Shown: positions 38,794-49,985, counted from the stretch's first letter. The stretch: DNA of 64,000 nt from an uncultured Clostridium sp. (GCA_948473335.1 CAOKXF010000002.1:62001-126000), one strand, 5' to 3'. Notes: a model not told the origin generated them from the letters alone. Program-made: numbers and translations.

Positions 38794-39465
38794 TTAAACA
38801 ACTTTTCTATTTATTGTTATTTCACTTACTTCAATCATTTTAGGTAGCTTTAATAGATGTAACATTAAGTCTGCAATATCTGCTGGATTCATCCATTCTT
38901 CTGGGTGTTCTATTTCTTTCCCAGTCCATTTTGTATGCATTCTAGTATTCATTCCACCAACATTAAATTGTATTACACGACAATTGTATTTTTTTAATTC
39001 TAGTTGTAAATTATAGCTTGTTCCACGAATTGCCCATTTTGAAGTTGTATAAGCAATTTGGTCTGTATAACCTGCTTTTGTTCCAATAGTTGAACCTACA
39101 TTGAAAATATCTGCTTCACTTTCTTTTATTAATGTTATTAATTGTGTAACTAAATAAATAGGAGCAAGTACATTTACTTTCATTAAATCATCTAATACAT
39201 CATAAGTAACTTCTTCTAGTTTCTGTACTCCTGGTAGACCTGCACAATTTATTACCGCATCTATTTTCTTATATTTTTCCTTAATGATATTACAAGTAGC
39301 TTCTATTGATTTTTCATCCGTTAAATCTGTTTTAATAAAATCACATTCATAATTAGGTTTCGTTCTACATAATGCAACTATCTTTATATCTTTTTCTTTT
39401 AAACACTTTAAAGCAAATTCTTTTCCTAATCCGTCACTTGCTCCTGTTAAAATAATATTTTTCAT
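38794..39465 (-). CDS. Short-chain dehydrogenase/reductase
   Basis: A 223-residue SDR. The cofactor loop is LTGASDGLGKEF, the NAG-type motif is VINCAGLPG, the serine is in NVGSTIG and the active pair is in YTTSK, all intact. I start it at 39465, where AAGGAG precedes the ATG and MKNIILTGASDG is right for the family; the longer ORF adds an unrelated front. The last 18 codons are duplicated as a scrap at 31.1 kb. Substrate unknown. Confidence 0.9.
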   Translation of the reverse strand: MKNIILTGASDGLGKEFALKCLKEKDIKIVALCRTKPNYECDFIKTDLTDEKSIEATCNIIKEKYKKIDAVINCAGLPGVQKLEEVTYDVLDDLMKVNVLAPIYLVTQLITLIKESEADIFNVGSTIGTKAGYTDQIAYTTSKWAIRGTSYNLQLELKKYNCRVIQFNVGGMNTRMHTKWTGKEIEHPEEWMNPADIADLMLHLLKLPKMIEVSEITINRKVV

Positions 39466-39602
39466 TCTCTTACTCTCCTTATCATTATGCTGTAATTCTA
39501 TCACAAGTTGACAGTTTTTACAATAAAATCCAAAATTAAAAATTCTATTATTCACATAATATACTTTCATTAATTGAATTTTAGAATAAAAAACGAATTA
39601 TC

Positions 39603-39638
39603 AGAATTTCTAAGTGATGGCAATCACAAAGAAATTCT
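39603..39638 (-). terminator. Terminator after the 84-residue gene
   Basis: AGAATTTCT (39603-39611) and AGAAATTCT (39630-39638) with inner GTGAT and ATCAC form a long stem; on the minus strand TTTTTT follows shortly. Confidence 0.75.
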
Positions 39639-39686
39639 AGAAATTCGCTTATTTATCTTTTTTATTAAACTCGCTTATATCAATGC

Positions 39687-39941
39687 TTATAAGTTTTCTA
39701 TCTCTGATGTTCCTATCTTATACTCAATATCTTCCATATATGGAAAAATCTCTTTAACTCTTTTTAATGTTAACATAGACATTTTAGGTTGCGGGTTTTT
39801 AGGATTATCAGTTAACAATTTCTGTGTATAGCAATTCTTTGCCGTTTTAAACAAAACATATCTATTTCTCACATATGTGTAATAAATCTGATAACCATTT
39901 TGCAAATCTAACCACATTTTTTCAAAAGTATATTCTTCCAT
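39687..39941 (-). CDS. Unrecognised 84-residue protein
   Basis: Starts MEEYTFEKMWLDLQNGYQIYYTYVRNRYVL with AAAGGAGGA before the ATG, so it is a real gene. It is rich in Tyr, has no membrane helix and ends SEIENL. I do not recognise it; it looks like one of the small, two-to-three-strand plus helix proteins found beside ligA or in mobile regions. It marks the boundary between the accessory block and the core genes. Confidence 0.72.
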   Translation of the reverse strand: MEEYTFEKMWLDLQNGYQIYYTYVRNRYVLFKTAKNCYTQKLLTDNPKNPQPKMSMLTLKRVKEIFPYMEDIEYKIGTSEIENL

Positions 39942-39978
39942 CTAGTTCCTCCTTTTCAAAATTAGTTCTTATTATAAT

Positions 39979-41991
<2,013 letters not shown>

Positions 41992-42036
41992 TTATCATTC
42001 CTTCCGTATAATAAATATTATTTTGTAATTTAAAAT

Positions 42037-42076
42037 ATCCAAGTGGATTTATTCTTATTTTTATATCCACTTGGAT
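42037..42076 (-). terminator. Hairpin after the sortase gene
   Basis: ATCCAAGTGGAT (42037-42048) and ATCCACTTGGAT (42065-42076) are perfect 12-base arms between sortase and ligA. The T-run on the minus strand is weak (ATTTTAAATT), so partial read-through into ligA is possible. Confidence 0.65.
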
Positions 42077-42100
42077 TAGCTAATATTTCATATCTTTATT

Positions 42101-42781
42101 TTAATTATCTAAATCACATTTTGCTAATATTATTAATCTATATTTTCCATCATCTGTACATGTTTGTAATGAAATTTCTCTTGCCCCATTTGTACTTCTT
42201 ACTATGAAGTCTGTATTGTTTTCTTCTGTTTCAAATTTGTCATATATTGTATATGATAATTTTCTTCCTGTTAAATCTGTTATGTATATTTTATCTCCTT
42301 TTGCTAACTTTTTGTTATTTGAGAAAAATTGTCCATTTCTATAATTGTGACCTATTATTACTGTATTACCTGGTTGGTTTGGTCCTGGTCCATATATTAT
42401 TGCTACTGATTTTTCTATTGCTGACTTTGAAGGTTTTGTTAATATTGGATATGCTAATTTTATTGCTGGTATTTCTATTGTTCCAGATACATCAAATCCC
42501 TGATATGTTTGTTTTTTTCCAGTTGTTCCATTTGTTTCTACTGTTTGTACATTATTTAATGGATCATTATCAATTTCTCCTGGTTTATTATTTGTATTCT
42601 CATCTTTATCTTCTGGTTTTATGTTTTGACCAAAATTGCTCACAAATTTATTTGCTTCTTGCTCTGTTGAATATTTTTTGTATACTCTATAACTAAAAAA
42701 TCCTATTAATCCTACTACTGCTATAATTATTATTATTAATAACACTGTTAAGAAATTACCATATTTACTACTCTCATACAT
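42101..42781 (-). CDS. Sortase
   Basis: A 226-residue membrane-anchored transpeptidase. One N-terminal membrane helix (about residues 10-30) is followed by a linker with acidic and Asn-rich stretches, then the sortase barrel. The catalytic His is in IIGHNYRNG, the Cys in SLQTCTDDGKYR and the Arg in YRLII, all in order. The signal-anchor topology and the TCT-then-Arg spacing fit class D/E-like housekeeping sortases. No LPxTG substrate is in the window. Confidence 0.9.
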   Translation of the reverse strand: MYESSKYGNFLTVLLIIIIIAVVGLIGFFSYRVYKKYSTEQEANKFVSNFGQNIKPEDKDENTNNKPGEIDNDPLNNVQTVETNGTTGKKQTYQGFDVSGTIEIPAIKLAYPILTKPSKSAIEKSVAIIYGPGPNQPGNTVIIGHNYRNGQFFSNNKKLAKGDKIYITDLTGRKLSYTIYDKFETEENNTDFIVRSTNGAREISLQTCTDDGKYRLIILAKCDLDN

Positions 42782-42904
42782 ATTAATTTCCTCCTCTTTT
42801 AATCCCTTTTTATCCTATATTTAATTATACCATTTTTTACATTTTTCTGCAAGTTTTATAAAGATTTTTTTGTTATTAATCTATAAATAGTATTTCGTTG
42901 GATT

Positions 42905-43249
42905 TTATACTATCTTTTCTCCCATTTTTGTACCTGCTAAAATATGAAAATGTAAGTGCATTACCTCTTGTCCACTATCCTTTCCTGAATTAACTATTAC
43001 TCTAAATCCTTTTTCTTTGAAACCTTTTTCTTCTGCTATTTTATTTATTACTCCATATATTTTTCCTATTAACTGCTCATCTTCTTTTTGCATATGTGCT
43101 ATGCAATCTATGTGTTTTTTTGGTATTACTAATATGTGTATTGGTGTTGCTGGATTGATGTCATAAAATGCCAATATTTCATCATCTTCATATACTTTAT
43201 TTACAGGTATTTCTCCTTTTATCATTTTACAAAATATACAATCTTCCAT
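42905..43249 (-). CDS. HIT-family nucleotide hydrolase (HinT-like)
   Basis: A small HIT protein that cleaves adenosine phosphoramidates or related nucleotides. The start MEDCIFCKMIKGEIP and the triad HLHFHILAG are characteristic. Using the ATG at 43249 gives 114 residues, the normal size, but no ribosome site is seen before it. Ten codons upstream a TTG has AAGGAG close by, so translation may start there with a short extension. It sits 50 bases after alaS in the same direction. Confidence 0.92.
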   Translation of the reverse strand: MEDCIFCKMIKGEIPVNKVYEDDEILAFYDINPATPIHILVIPKKHIDCIAHMQKEDEQLIGKIYGVINKIAEEKGFKEKGFRVIVNSGKDSGQEVMHLHFHILAGTKMGEKIV

Positions 43250-43326
43250 TTGTCTAGTAGTTGTAGATTTCTCTAACAACTTCTCCTTCCTTTTTTATAT
43301 TTTTATTTTTTTAATAACCTTTTTTT

Positions 43327-45084
43327 CTATTTTATTAATACAGCTTTTATTCTTCTTATTCCTGATGAACTTGATTCTTCTTTTTTTATTTTAAATGTTC
43401 CTATATTACCTGTATGTTCTACATGTGGTCCTCCACATATTTCTTTACTAAAATCTCCTATCGTATATACTTTTACTCTTTCTCCATATTTGTTTGTAAA
43501 TAGTCCTATCGCTCCTGATTCTTTAGCCTCATCATATGTCATTTCTTCACATACTACTTTTAAGTCTTTTTTTATTTGTTCATTTACTATATCTTCTACT
43601 TGTTTTATTTCTTCTGGAGTCATTTTTTGTGGATGGGTAAAGTCAAATCTTAATCTTTCTTGTGTTATATTTGATCCACTTTGTTTTACATGTTCTCCTA
43701 ATACTATTTTTAATGCTTTGTGTAACAAATGTGTTGCTGTATGATATTCTATTGTTTGTTCATTTTGTTCTGCCATTCCACCTTTAAATTTTTGTTCTGC
43801 TCCTTGTCTTGATAATTCTTGGTGTTCTTTATATAATTTTTCAAATTCGTTTTTGTCTATTTCTAATCCATTTTCTTTTGCTAAATCTTCTGTTACTTCT
43901 GGTGGAAATCCATATGTGTCATATAATTTGAATACTACTTTTCCTTCTATTGTAGTTTTTCCTTCTTGTTTTAACTTATTCATTTCTTTTGAAAATTCTT
44001 TTTCTCCATGTTCTAGTGTTTTTACGAATTTGTCTTTCTCTTCCAATATTACATTTTTTATTGCCTCTTTATTTGTTTCTAATTCTGGATACATTTCTTT
44101 TAGTGTTTCTATATTTAATTCTATTAAATTTGATAGTTCTTCTAATGATATTTGTAATTTGTTTATATACCTTATCATTCTTCTTATTAGTCTTCTTAAT
44201 ACATATCCTCTATCAATATTGCTTGGTCTTCCTCCATCATTAATTATCATCATACTTGAACGCAAATGTTCTGCTACTATTCTTCTACTATTTATGTTGT
44301 CAACTTTTTGTAGCTCTTCTAATCTATTCATTACTGGTGCAAATAATTCAGTTTCAAATGGAGTCTTCTTTCCTTGCAACAACATTGTCATTCTTTCTAA
44401 TCCTAATCCTGTATCTACATTTTTTTGTGATAATTTTGTATATTTTCCATCTTTTCCTTTATAATATTCCATAAATACATTATTCCATATTTCTACATAT
44501 TTCCCACAACCGCAAGATGGGTCACATTTTTCTGAACATTTTGGTTTTCCTGTATCATAAAACATTTCTGTATCTGGTCCACATGGTCCTTCATTTCCTG
44601 CTATCCACCAATTATCTTCTTTTCCAAAATAGTATATTCTTTCTTCTGGTATTCCTACTTTTTTCCAACATTTTGCTGTTTCTTCGTCTTTTTCACAGTC
44701 TTCATCTCCTGCAAAACATGTTACTGATATTTTTTCTGCTGGAATTCCTAATTCTTCTGTTAGAAATTCATAACTCATTTTTATTGATTCTTCTTTGAAA
44801 TAATCTCCTAATGACCAATTTCCTAGCATTTCAAAATATGTTAGATGTCTATTATCTCCTACTTCTTCTATATCATTTGTTCTTACACATTTTTGATAGT
44901 CTGTTATTCTTGTGCCTTCTGGGTGCTTTTCTCCTAATAAGTATGGTACTAATGGTTGCATCCCTGCTGTGTTGAATAATACTGATGGGTCATTTTCTGG
45001 TATTAATGGTGCTGATGGTATTATTTTATGTCCTTGTCTTTTAAAATAATTTAAATATTTGTTTCTTATTTCTATTGCTTTCAT
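43327..45084 (-). CDS. alaS: Alanyl-tRNA synthetase, C-Ala domain missing
   Basis: Charges tRNA-Ala and clears mischarged Ser/Gly. The catalytic core starts MKAIEIRNKYLNYFKRQGHK and has LFNTAGMQPLVPYLLG; the editing domain has HTATHLLHKAL and the CGGPHVEHTGNIG zinc/editing site. The protein ends right after, at IRRIKAVLIK: 585 residues, against about 870 usual. The dimerising C-Ala domain is absent. The stop is a clean TAA with HIT next, and no leftover C-Ala frame is seen, so this is not a fresh truncation. Such short AlaRS are known in some minimal lineages. Confidence 0.95.
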   Translation of the reverse strand: MKAIEIRNKYLNYFKRQGHKIIPSAPLIPENDPSVLFNTAGMQPLVPYLLGEKHPEGTRITDYQKCVRTNDIEEVGDNRHLTYFEMLGNWSLGDYFKEESIKMSYEFLTEELGIPAEKISVTCFAGDEDCEKDEETAKCWKKVGIPEERIYYFGKEDNWWIAGNEGPCGPDTEMFYDTGKPKCSEKCDPSCGCGKYVEIWNNVFMEYYKGKDGKYTKLSQKNVDTGLGLERMTMLLQGKKTPFETELFAPVMNRLEELQKVDNINSRRIVAEHLRSSMMIINDGGRPSNIDRGYVLRRLIRRMIRYINKLQISLEELSNLIELNIETLKEMYPELETNKEAIKNVILEEKDKFVKTLEHGEKEFSKEMNKLKQEGKTTIEGKVVFKLYDTYGFPPEVTEDLAKENGLEIDKNEFEKLYKEHQELSRQGAEQKFKGGMAEQNEQTIEYHTATHLLHKALKIVLGEHVKQSGSNITQERLRFDFTHPQKMTPEEIKQVEDIVNEQIKKDLKVVCEEMTYDEAKESGAIGLFTNKYGERVKVYTIGDFSKEICGGPHVEHTGNIGTFKIKKEESSSSGIRRIKAVLIK

Positions 45085-45146
45085 TTTCTCATTCCTTCCG
45101 TTTTTTTCTATGCATTTATTTTTTTCATCTTTTCTTTTATTTTTTT

Positions 45147-45175
45147 ATTATACTTTAATTTATTTGTTTTTGCAA
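45147..45175 (-). promoter_or_regulatory. Putative promoter of alaS
   Basis: TTGCAA (45170-45175), 17 bases, TATAAT (45147-45152) on the minus strand, about 60 bases before the start. No T-box structure is present. Confidence 0.6.
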
Positions 45176-45204
45176 TATTTATAAAACCATTTTATACAAT
45201 AAAT

Positions 45205-45250
45205 TAAGAAAGGTGTGCATTTGTGAAATCGAAGATTTCGATGTACACAT
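45205..45250 (+). repeat. Dispersed hairpin repeat, copy B (upstream of alaS)
   Basis: About 43 bases nearly identical to copy A at 464-517 but on the opposite strand: AAGAAAGGTGTGCATTT, two variable bases, then GAAATC-GAA-GATTTC, GATG and ACA. The differences fall in the outer arm and loop. It lies in the 290-base gap before alaS, next to small hairpins (GTGTAG with CTACAC, CAAGG with CCTTG, and AAAAATCTTCGATTTTT), so the gap may hold an untranslated element. No ORF is supported there. Confidence 0.7.
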
Positions 45251-45343
45251 GTGTAGAAGAGCTCCGTTTTTGCTACACAAATCAAGGAAACCTAACCTTG
45301 TTGTATACGTAAAAATCTTCGATTTTTCCTATATAATATAAAA

Positions 45344-45367
45344 GGAGGAGAGATATTATATCCCCCC
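45344..45367 (-). terminator. Hairpin after the 63-residue gene
   Basis: GGAGAGATAT can pair with ATATCCCCCC allowing G-U pairs, ten bases past the stop, followed by TTTTATATT on the minus strand. Confidence 0.45.
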
Positions 45368-45376
45368 ATGTCGAAG

Positions 45377-45568
45377 TTAAGCCATTTTCTTTCCGTTGAA
45401 TTTTGAATAACCAAAACAATATCCTGCTTTAAACTTTTTTGTATCGGTATCTTCAAATTTCCTCATTGGACATTTACTAGCGGCATCAAAACATCCTTCG
45501 CTGTATCCTTTTGTCCATTCTTCTCCCTGCTCATTGACTATGTCGTCATGTTTTTTACCACTTTGCAT
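45377..45568 (-). CDS. Unrecognised 63-residue Cys-containing protein
   Basis: AAGGAGGTATACCAG before the ATG and a strong promoter show it is real and probably well expressed. The sequence MQSGKKHDDIVNEQGEEWTK is followed by GCFDAASKCPMRKF and GYCFGYSKF; the three spaced cysteines and aromatic glycines could bind metal or form a disulfide. No signal peptide is seen. It stands alone between uppP and alaS with its own promoter and hairpin. I do not recognise the family. Confidence 0.78.
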   Translation of the reverse strand: MQSGKKHDDIVNEQGEEWTKGYSEGCFDAASKCPMRKFEDTDTKKFKAGYCFGYSKFNGKKMA

Positions 45569-45596
45569 CTGGTATACCTCCTTGCATTTTTATACT

Positions 45597-45625
45597 ATTA
45601 TACTATATTTTATGGTTATTGTAAA
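45597..45625 (-). promoter_or_regulatory. Promoter of the 63-residue gene
   Basis: TTTACA (45620-45625), 17 bases, TATAAT (45597-45602) on the minus strand, about 30 bases before the start. Confidence 0.72.
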
Positions 45626-45639
45626 CATAATTGCAATAT

Positions 45640-46440
45640 TTATAATCTTGCAAAATAAAGACTTAATATTAAAATACCTAAAATAACTCTGTAAATTGCA
45701 AAAATCTTAAAACTTCCCTTTTTCAAATAATTTAATAGAAATTTTATAACTATTATTCCTACTAAAAAACTAAATAATACTCCTAAGAAAAATGATAGTG
45801 TAAATTCAAAGCTAGTAATACTTACTAAAACTGCTGCACATATTATAGGTGTTGATAACAAAAATGAATACTTTGCTGCACTTTCTCTATCAATTTTTAA
45901 TGCTCTTGCTACTGTCATTGTTATTCCTGATCTTGATGTTCCTGGAAACGCAGCAGCTATTGCTTGCGATAATCCTATTAAAAATGACTGTTTAAATGTC
46001 ATATTTTCGTATTTTACTTTTGCTTCTGACTTTTTATCTACTAAATATAATACTATTCCTAATACTATTAATGCTATCGCTATTAGTGGCATTTCTATTC
46101 CGAATCTTTCACATAATGCATCTGACATTTTCTCTAATATCAAACTTAATATTCCTGTTGGTATTGTAGCTATTACAATATACCAAAATATTCTTCCTTC
46201 TGTTGTTTTTTTCTTTTTTACGACTTGCTCATATCCTCCTTTTATTAACTGTATCCAGTCTTTAAAGAAAAATAAAGTTATTGCAAGTAAAGTGCCTAAA
46301 TGTAATGCTATATCAAAACTTTCTGGCATTTCCCAATTAAATATCCAAGGTATTAAATTCAAATGTGCTGAACTTGATATTGGCAATAATTCTGTTAATC
46401 CTTGTACTATTCCTAAAAATATTGATTGTGCTATTGTCAT
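45640..46440 (-). CDS. uppP: Undecaprenyl-diphosphatase UppP
   Basis: Recycles the wall lipid carrier by removing a phosphate from undecaprenyl diphosphate; also confers bacitracin resistance. 266 residues, seven to eight membrane helices. The two signatures are GLTELLPISSSAHL near residue 15 and FPGTSRSG near 165. Length is typical. It follows dpaA by 33 bases in the same direction. Confidence 0.96.
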   Translation of the reverse strand: MTIAQSIFLGIVQGLTELLPISSSAHLNLIPWIFNWEMPESFDIALHLGTLLAITLFFFKDWIQLIKGGYEQVVKKKKTTEGRIFWYIVIATIPTGILSLILEKMSDALCERFGIEMPLIAIALIVLGIVLYLVDKKSEAKVKYENMTFKQSFLIGLSQAIAAAFPGTSRSGITMTVARALKIDRESAAKYSFLLSTPIICAAVLVSITSFEFTLSFFLGVLFSFLVGIIVIKFLLNYLKKGSFKIFAIYRVILGILILSLYFARL

Positions 46441-46473
46441 TTTTTATTCCTCCGTTTTTTTAATCTTATGTTT

Positions 46474-47373
46474 TTAATTATATATTCCTAAAATATTATA
46501 TATTGTATTTTTTATATATACTGCTGATGTTAATGGTGATACTTTGCCTGGTAATGCTAATGCCCATATGTAGTTTAGCTTTAGCTCTCTTACTACTTTT
46601 TGGTCTACTCCTCCAGGTTTTGATGCTAAATCTATTATTAATGCATTGTTATTTATATAACTTAATTCGTTTTTTGTCAAGATAACTTTTGGAACTGTAT
46701 TTATTATTATATTATATCTCTCTAAATTTTTACTTAGTGTATTTATATTTGTGCTTTCATATCCTAAAGTTTCTATCCAAGCTATATCTTGCTTCTTTCT
46801 TGCAGCACAAGTTATATTTGCATCTAAAGCTTTAAACTTTTTTGCAACTACTTTTCCTACTCTTCCAAATCCTAATATTAAAATTTCACTTCCTTGTATG
46901 TTTATTTCTGTATTTTCTATCGCAACTTGTATTGTTCCTTCTGCTGTAGCTATTGTATTTAATACAGTTAATTCTTCTTGTTCCATTAAGTCTATTATTT
47001 TTATGTTTTTTGCTATTTCATAAACATTTTCTTTTATTGCTCCTGCTATAAAAGTTTTTTCACTATCATTTATCTGTTCTATTATTTCTCTTATTTTTAT
47101 ATTTTCTTTACAAAATGGCGCATTTAAGTTTTCTCCATCTTTCGATAATGGTACTGGACCTAAGACTATTTTAGATTTATCTATTGCTTCTTTTATATCT
47201 TTACAAATTTTTATTTTATTAGTGCCTTTATCTATATCAAATTTGTTTGTGTCTACTTCTTCGCTTTTATTCCATATTGTATTTATCCCATATACATAAA
47301 CTTGATTATCTTTACTCAACATCTCCGCTAATTTTACTGTTCTTAAATCTCCTCCTATAATTGAAAAATTCAT
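46474..47373 (-). CDS. dpaA: Dipicolinate synthase subunit A
   Basis: One of two subunits that make dipicolinic acid, the calcium chelator of the spore core. 299 residues. The N-terminal MNFSIIGGDLRTVKLAEMLS and the later Rossmann loop LILGFGRVGKVVAKKF are family marks, as is ALALPGKVSPLTSAVYIKNTI at the end. dpaB, the flavoprotein partner, normally follows directly; here uppP follows, so dpaB is elsewhere or replaced. Expressed in the mother cell in known spore formers. Confidence 0.93.
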   Translation of the reverse strand: MNFSIIGGDLRTVKLAEMLSKDNQVYVYGINTIWNKSEEVDTNKFDIDKGTNKIKICKDIKEAIDKSKIVLGPVPLSKDGENLNAPFCKENIKIREIIEQINDSEKTFIAGAIKENVYEIAKNIKIIDLMEQEELTVLNTIATAEGTIQVAIENTEINIQGSEILILGFGRVGKVVAKKFKALDANITCAARKKQDIAWIETLGYESTNINTLSKNLERYNIIINTVPKVILTKNELSYINNNALIIDLASKPGGVDQKVVRELKLNYIWALALPGKVSPLTSAVYIKNTIYNILGIYN

Positions 47374-47504
47374 AATATCCCTACCTTTATATTAAAATTA
47401 ATTTTTTATATTACTTAATTTAAATATATTATTGGTATAAGATTTTATGAATTTCTTTTATTTTTTGCACTTATTACTTTTTTTATTTTTTATTCATTTT
47501 GTTA

Positions 47505-48743
47505 TTAATCGTCTCTCTCTTTCATTTCTTCTTGCTGTTCTTCTAATTCTTTTATTTCTTCAATTTCTTTATCTTCTTTTTTAGTCATTCTTATATTGTT
47601 ATATCCTAAATTTCTAGTAATTTCAAATGTTTCTTCTAAATGTTTTTTTACTTTTCTCTCTTTTTTACCTAATTTATCTTGTTTCTCTTCTATATTTTCT
47701 AAGTTTAATGGCATTTTTATTTTTGTCATTATTGTTATAAATAATGAATCATTTTTTATTTTTTCTGCTATTTTTTTAGGGTCACTTTCTAATGCTAAAT
47801 TTGCATAATTGATTGCTTTTTCTTTTTCTGCTTTCATAATTGATATACGTGCTAATTCAAAATATGAATCTGCTTCTAATTCTTCATTTTGACTTGTTTC
47901 TAAGAAATATTTTTCTGCTTCTTCTAATTCTTTAAATATCATTGCAATTTCTGCTAAACTGTATTTTGAGTTGTATTCTAATGTGTTCAAAAATGAAGAC
48001 TTTTCATAATACATTTTTGCATTTTGAAAATCATTTAACATTGTATATACTACTGCTATGTTATAATTTAAATCATAATTTGTAGGATTGTATTTTAATC
48101 CATCTAAATATACATATACTGCTTCTTTATATTTCTCTTGCTCTATTAGTATTTCTCCTAATAATTGAGTTGCTTGTGAATTTTCAGGTTGCTTTTGTAA
48201 TAATGAATTTAGCATCTCTGCCGCTTCATCTTTCTTCTCTAACGTATTTAGCATTTCTGCAACTTTATAATATGATTTGTAATCGTTTTTTTGTATTTCT
48301 ATTAATTGTATATACTCGTCTAGTGCTTTCCTTATTCCACCTTCTTTTTCATATATCTGTGCTAATAACTTGTGTCCTATATAACTTTGTGGATATTTTG
48401 TTATTAATTTATTTAGTTTTCTTTTTGCAACTTTCTTTTTAGCAAATAATAATTCTATTTCTACACTTATCGTTGTTACTACTTCTGAAAATAATATGTT
48501 TTTCTTTTCAATTATTAATATTATTGTTGGTAATACTATTGCTAATAGATAAATTATCACTTTTACTATTATATCAAAATTATCATTTAATACTAATTGG
48601 AAGAAGCTCGTTATTATTCCTACTGCTTCTAACATTAGTGATATTACATAACTTGTATCATTTCTTTGTATTATTTTTAAGAATATTATTACAAATAATG
48701 TAAATGCTATTATGTTAAAAATTAGTTGTTCTAATAATATCAT
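47505..48743 (-). CDS. Membrane-anchored TPR protein
   Basis: 412 residues. Two to three N-terminal membrane helices (to about residue 80) are followed by about six tetratricopeptide repeats (residues 105-330), with units such as YKSYYKVAEMLNTLEKKDEA and YDLNYNIAVVYTMLNDFQNA. The C-terminal 80 residues are charged and probably disordered with a Glu-rich end. TPR arrays are scaffolds for protein complexes; the partner is unknown. The 395-residue hypothetical gene lies immediately upstream, likely in one operon. Confidence 0.85.
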   Translation of the reverse strand: MILLEQLIFNIIAFTLFVIIFLKIIQRNDTSYVISLMLEAVGIITSFFQLVLNDNFDIIVKVIIYLLAIVLPTIILIIEKKNILFSEVVTTISVEIELLFAKKKVAKRKLNKLITKYPQSYIGHKLLAQIYEKEGGIRKALDEYIQLIEIQKNDYKSYYKVAEMLNTLEKKDEAAEMLNSLLQKQPENSQATQLLGEILIEQEKYKEAVYVYLDGLKYNPTNYDLNYNIAVVYTMLNDFQNAKMYYEKSSFLNTLEYNSKYSLAEIAMIFKELEEAEKYFLETSQNEELEADSYFELARISIMKAEKEKAINYANLALESDPKKIAEKIKNDSLFITIMTKIKMPLNLENIEEKQDKLGKKERKVKKHLEETFEITRNLGYNNIRMTKKEDKEIEEIKELEEQQEEMKERDD

Positions 48744-48765
48744 TTTATTCCTCTTTTACTTTTTA

Positions 48766-49953
48766 TTATTCATTTCTTGGATCTGGCCTTCCTCGCATGT
48801 CTCCTCTATCAAAATTTATATCTTCTTCTATGTCTAATTCTACTGACTTTTGTATTTCTTCCTCCGTTATTTTTCCTTTATCTACTGCTTTTTGTATTCT
48901 TCTTTGTATTGATTCTTGTATTTCTTCTTCATTTCCTCTATATAAAGAATTTAAATCGTCTTCGTATTTTTCTATTATGTTATCAATTATTCTTTGTTTC
49001 ATTTTATCTACATCTGGGTTATTTTCATTTTCTATTAAATCTACTTCATTTTCTGTATTCTCTGTTCCCCATGCCTTTTCCTGTTCTTTTTCTTTAGTTG
49101 TTTTTTCTTGTTTTATGCTTTCCCCTTGTTCTTGTATATCTTTCCCTATTCTTACATTTTCTCTAGATACATCTACTACTTGTGTTTCTATATATCCATA
49201 TTGACCTATCGTTACTGATAATTCTTTTGTTCCATTTTTATATCCATTGCCATTTATAGGCATTATTGCCTTTGGTGATTCTTTGTTTATTTCTTGCTTT
49301 TCTCTATCTATACTATATACTTGTTTCATCGTTGCTTTTGCTGGTTCTGTTCCTTTAGCTATTTCAAACTTGTCTTGATATTTTGCAACTAAGATATATG
49401 ATTTTAATTTTTCAGAATATGCCATTCCTATCTCTTTTGCACCTTGACATGTCTCTGCAAATTCGCTTTTAAATGTTTTATCAATAATTGGTCTATAATA
49501 TGTAATTTGTAAGTCTTCTCCATCTGGTGATAAGTCTTCTGAAATTTCTTTATTTTTGTCTTTTTTATTATTTTCTTTTTCTAATTCTTCTAATGTTCTT
49601 CCTTTTCTGTTCATATTTTTTAGCTTTTCTGCCATTTTAGAATCTTTCTCTAGCGCTTTTTCTGTTGCTAATGTTTGATTTGTTTCTGGTATTTCTACAC
49701 CTAATAAATTCATATCTTCGTCATACATTTTTAAATATTCTAGACCATCATTTATCTCTCTTAACATAAATATATCTTTTTCTACCATTTTCTTTTCGCC
49801 ATCTATTTCTTCCATGAACTCCATTTTTCCAATATATCTTACTTCTTCTACACTTATTTCTTTGTTGTCTTCTTGATTTGTTTCAAATATTTCTCTTTCT
49901 CTTTTGTCTCTTATCATTCTCATTTTTTCCATTATTTCTTGGTTTTCATCCAT
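48766..49953 (-). CDS. Unrecognised 395-residue charged protein
   Basis: No domain recognised. I start it at 49953 (MDENQEIMEKM), where GAAGGAG lies eight bases before the ATG. The N-terminal half contains short beta-like stretches (EEVRYIGKMEFMEEIDGEKK), the middle has DLQITYYRPIIDKTFKSEFAE and YSEKLKSYILVAKYQDKF, suggesting a small globular domain, and the ends are Glu/Lys-rich. The tail ends MRGRPDPRNE. No membrane helix. It lies between rimO and the TPR gene. Confidence 0.78.
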   Translation of the reverse strand: MDENQEIMEKMRMIRDKREREIFETNQEDNKEISVEEVRYIGKMEFMEEIDGEKKMVEKDIFMLREINDGLEYLKMYDEDMNLLGVEIPETNQTLATEKALEKDSKMAEKLKNMNRKGRTLEELEKENNKKDKNKEISEDLSPDGEDLQITYYRPIIDKTFKSEFAETCQGAKEIGMAYSEKLKSYILVAKYQDKFEIAKGTEPAKATMKQVYSIDREKQEINKESPKAIMPINGNGYKNGTKELSVTIGQYGYIETQVVDVSRENVRIGKDIQEQGESIKQEKTTKEKEQEKAWGTENTENEVDLIENENNPDVDKMKQRIIDNIIEKYEDDLNSLYRGNEEEIQESIQRRIQKAVDKGKITEEEIQKSVELDIEEDINFDRGDMRGRPDPRNE

Positions 49954-49985
49954 ATTATTCACTCCTTCGTATAATTTTATTATTT

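Noticed and set aside
45085-45376. T-box leader before alaS
   Set aside because: No T-box conserved core or antiterminator could be found; the hairpins there are the dispersed repeat and small stems.
48766-49953. Relation between the 395-, 732- and 749-residue hypotheticals as paralogues
   Set aside because: They share charged, helical composition but no aligned motif that I can see; composition alone is not evidence.
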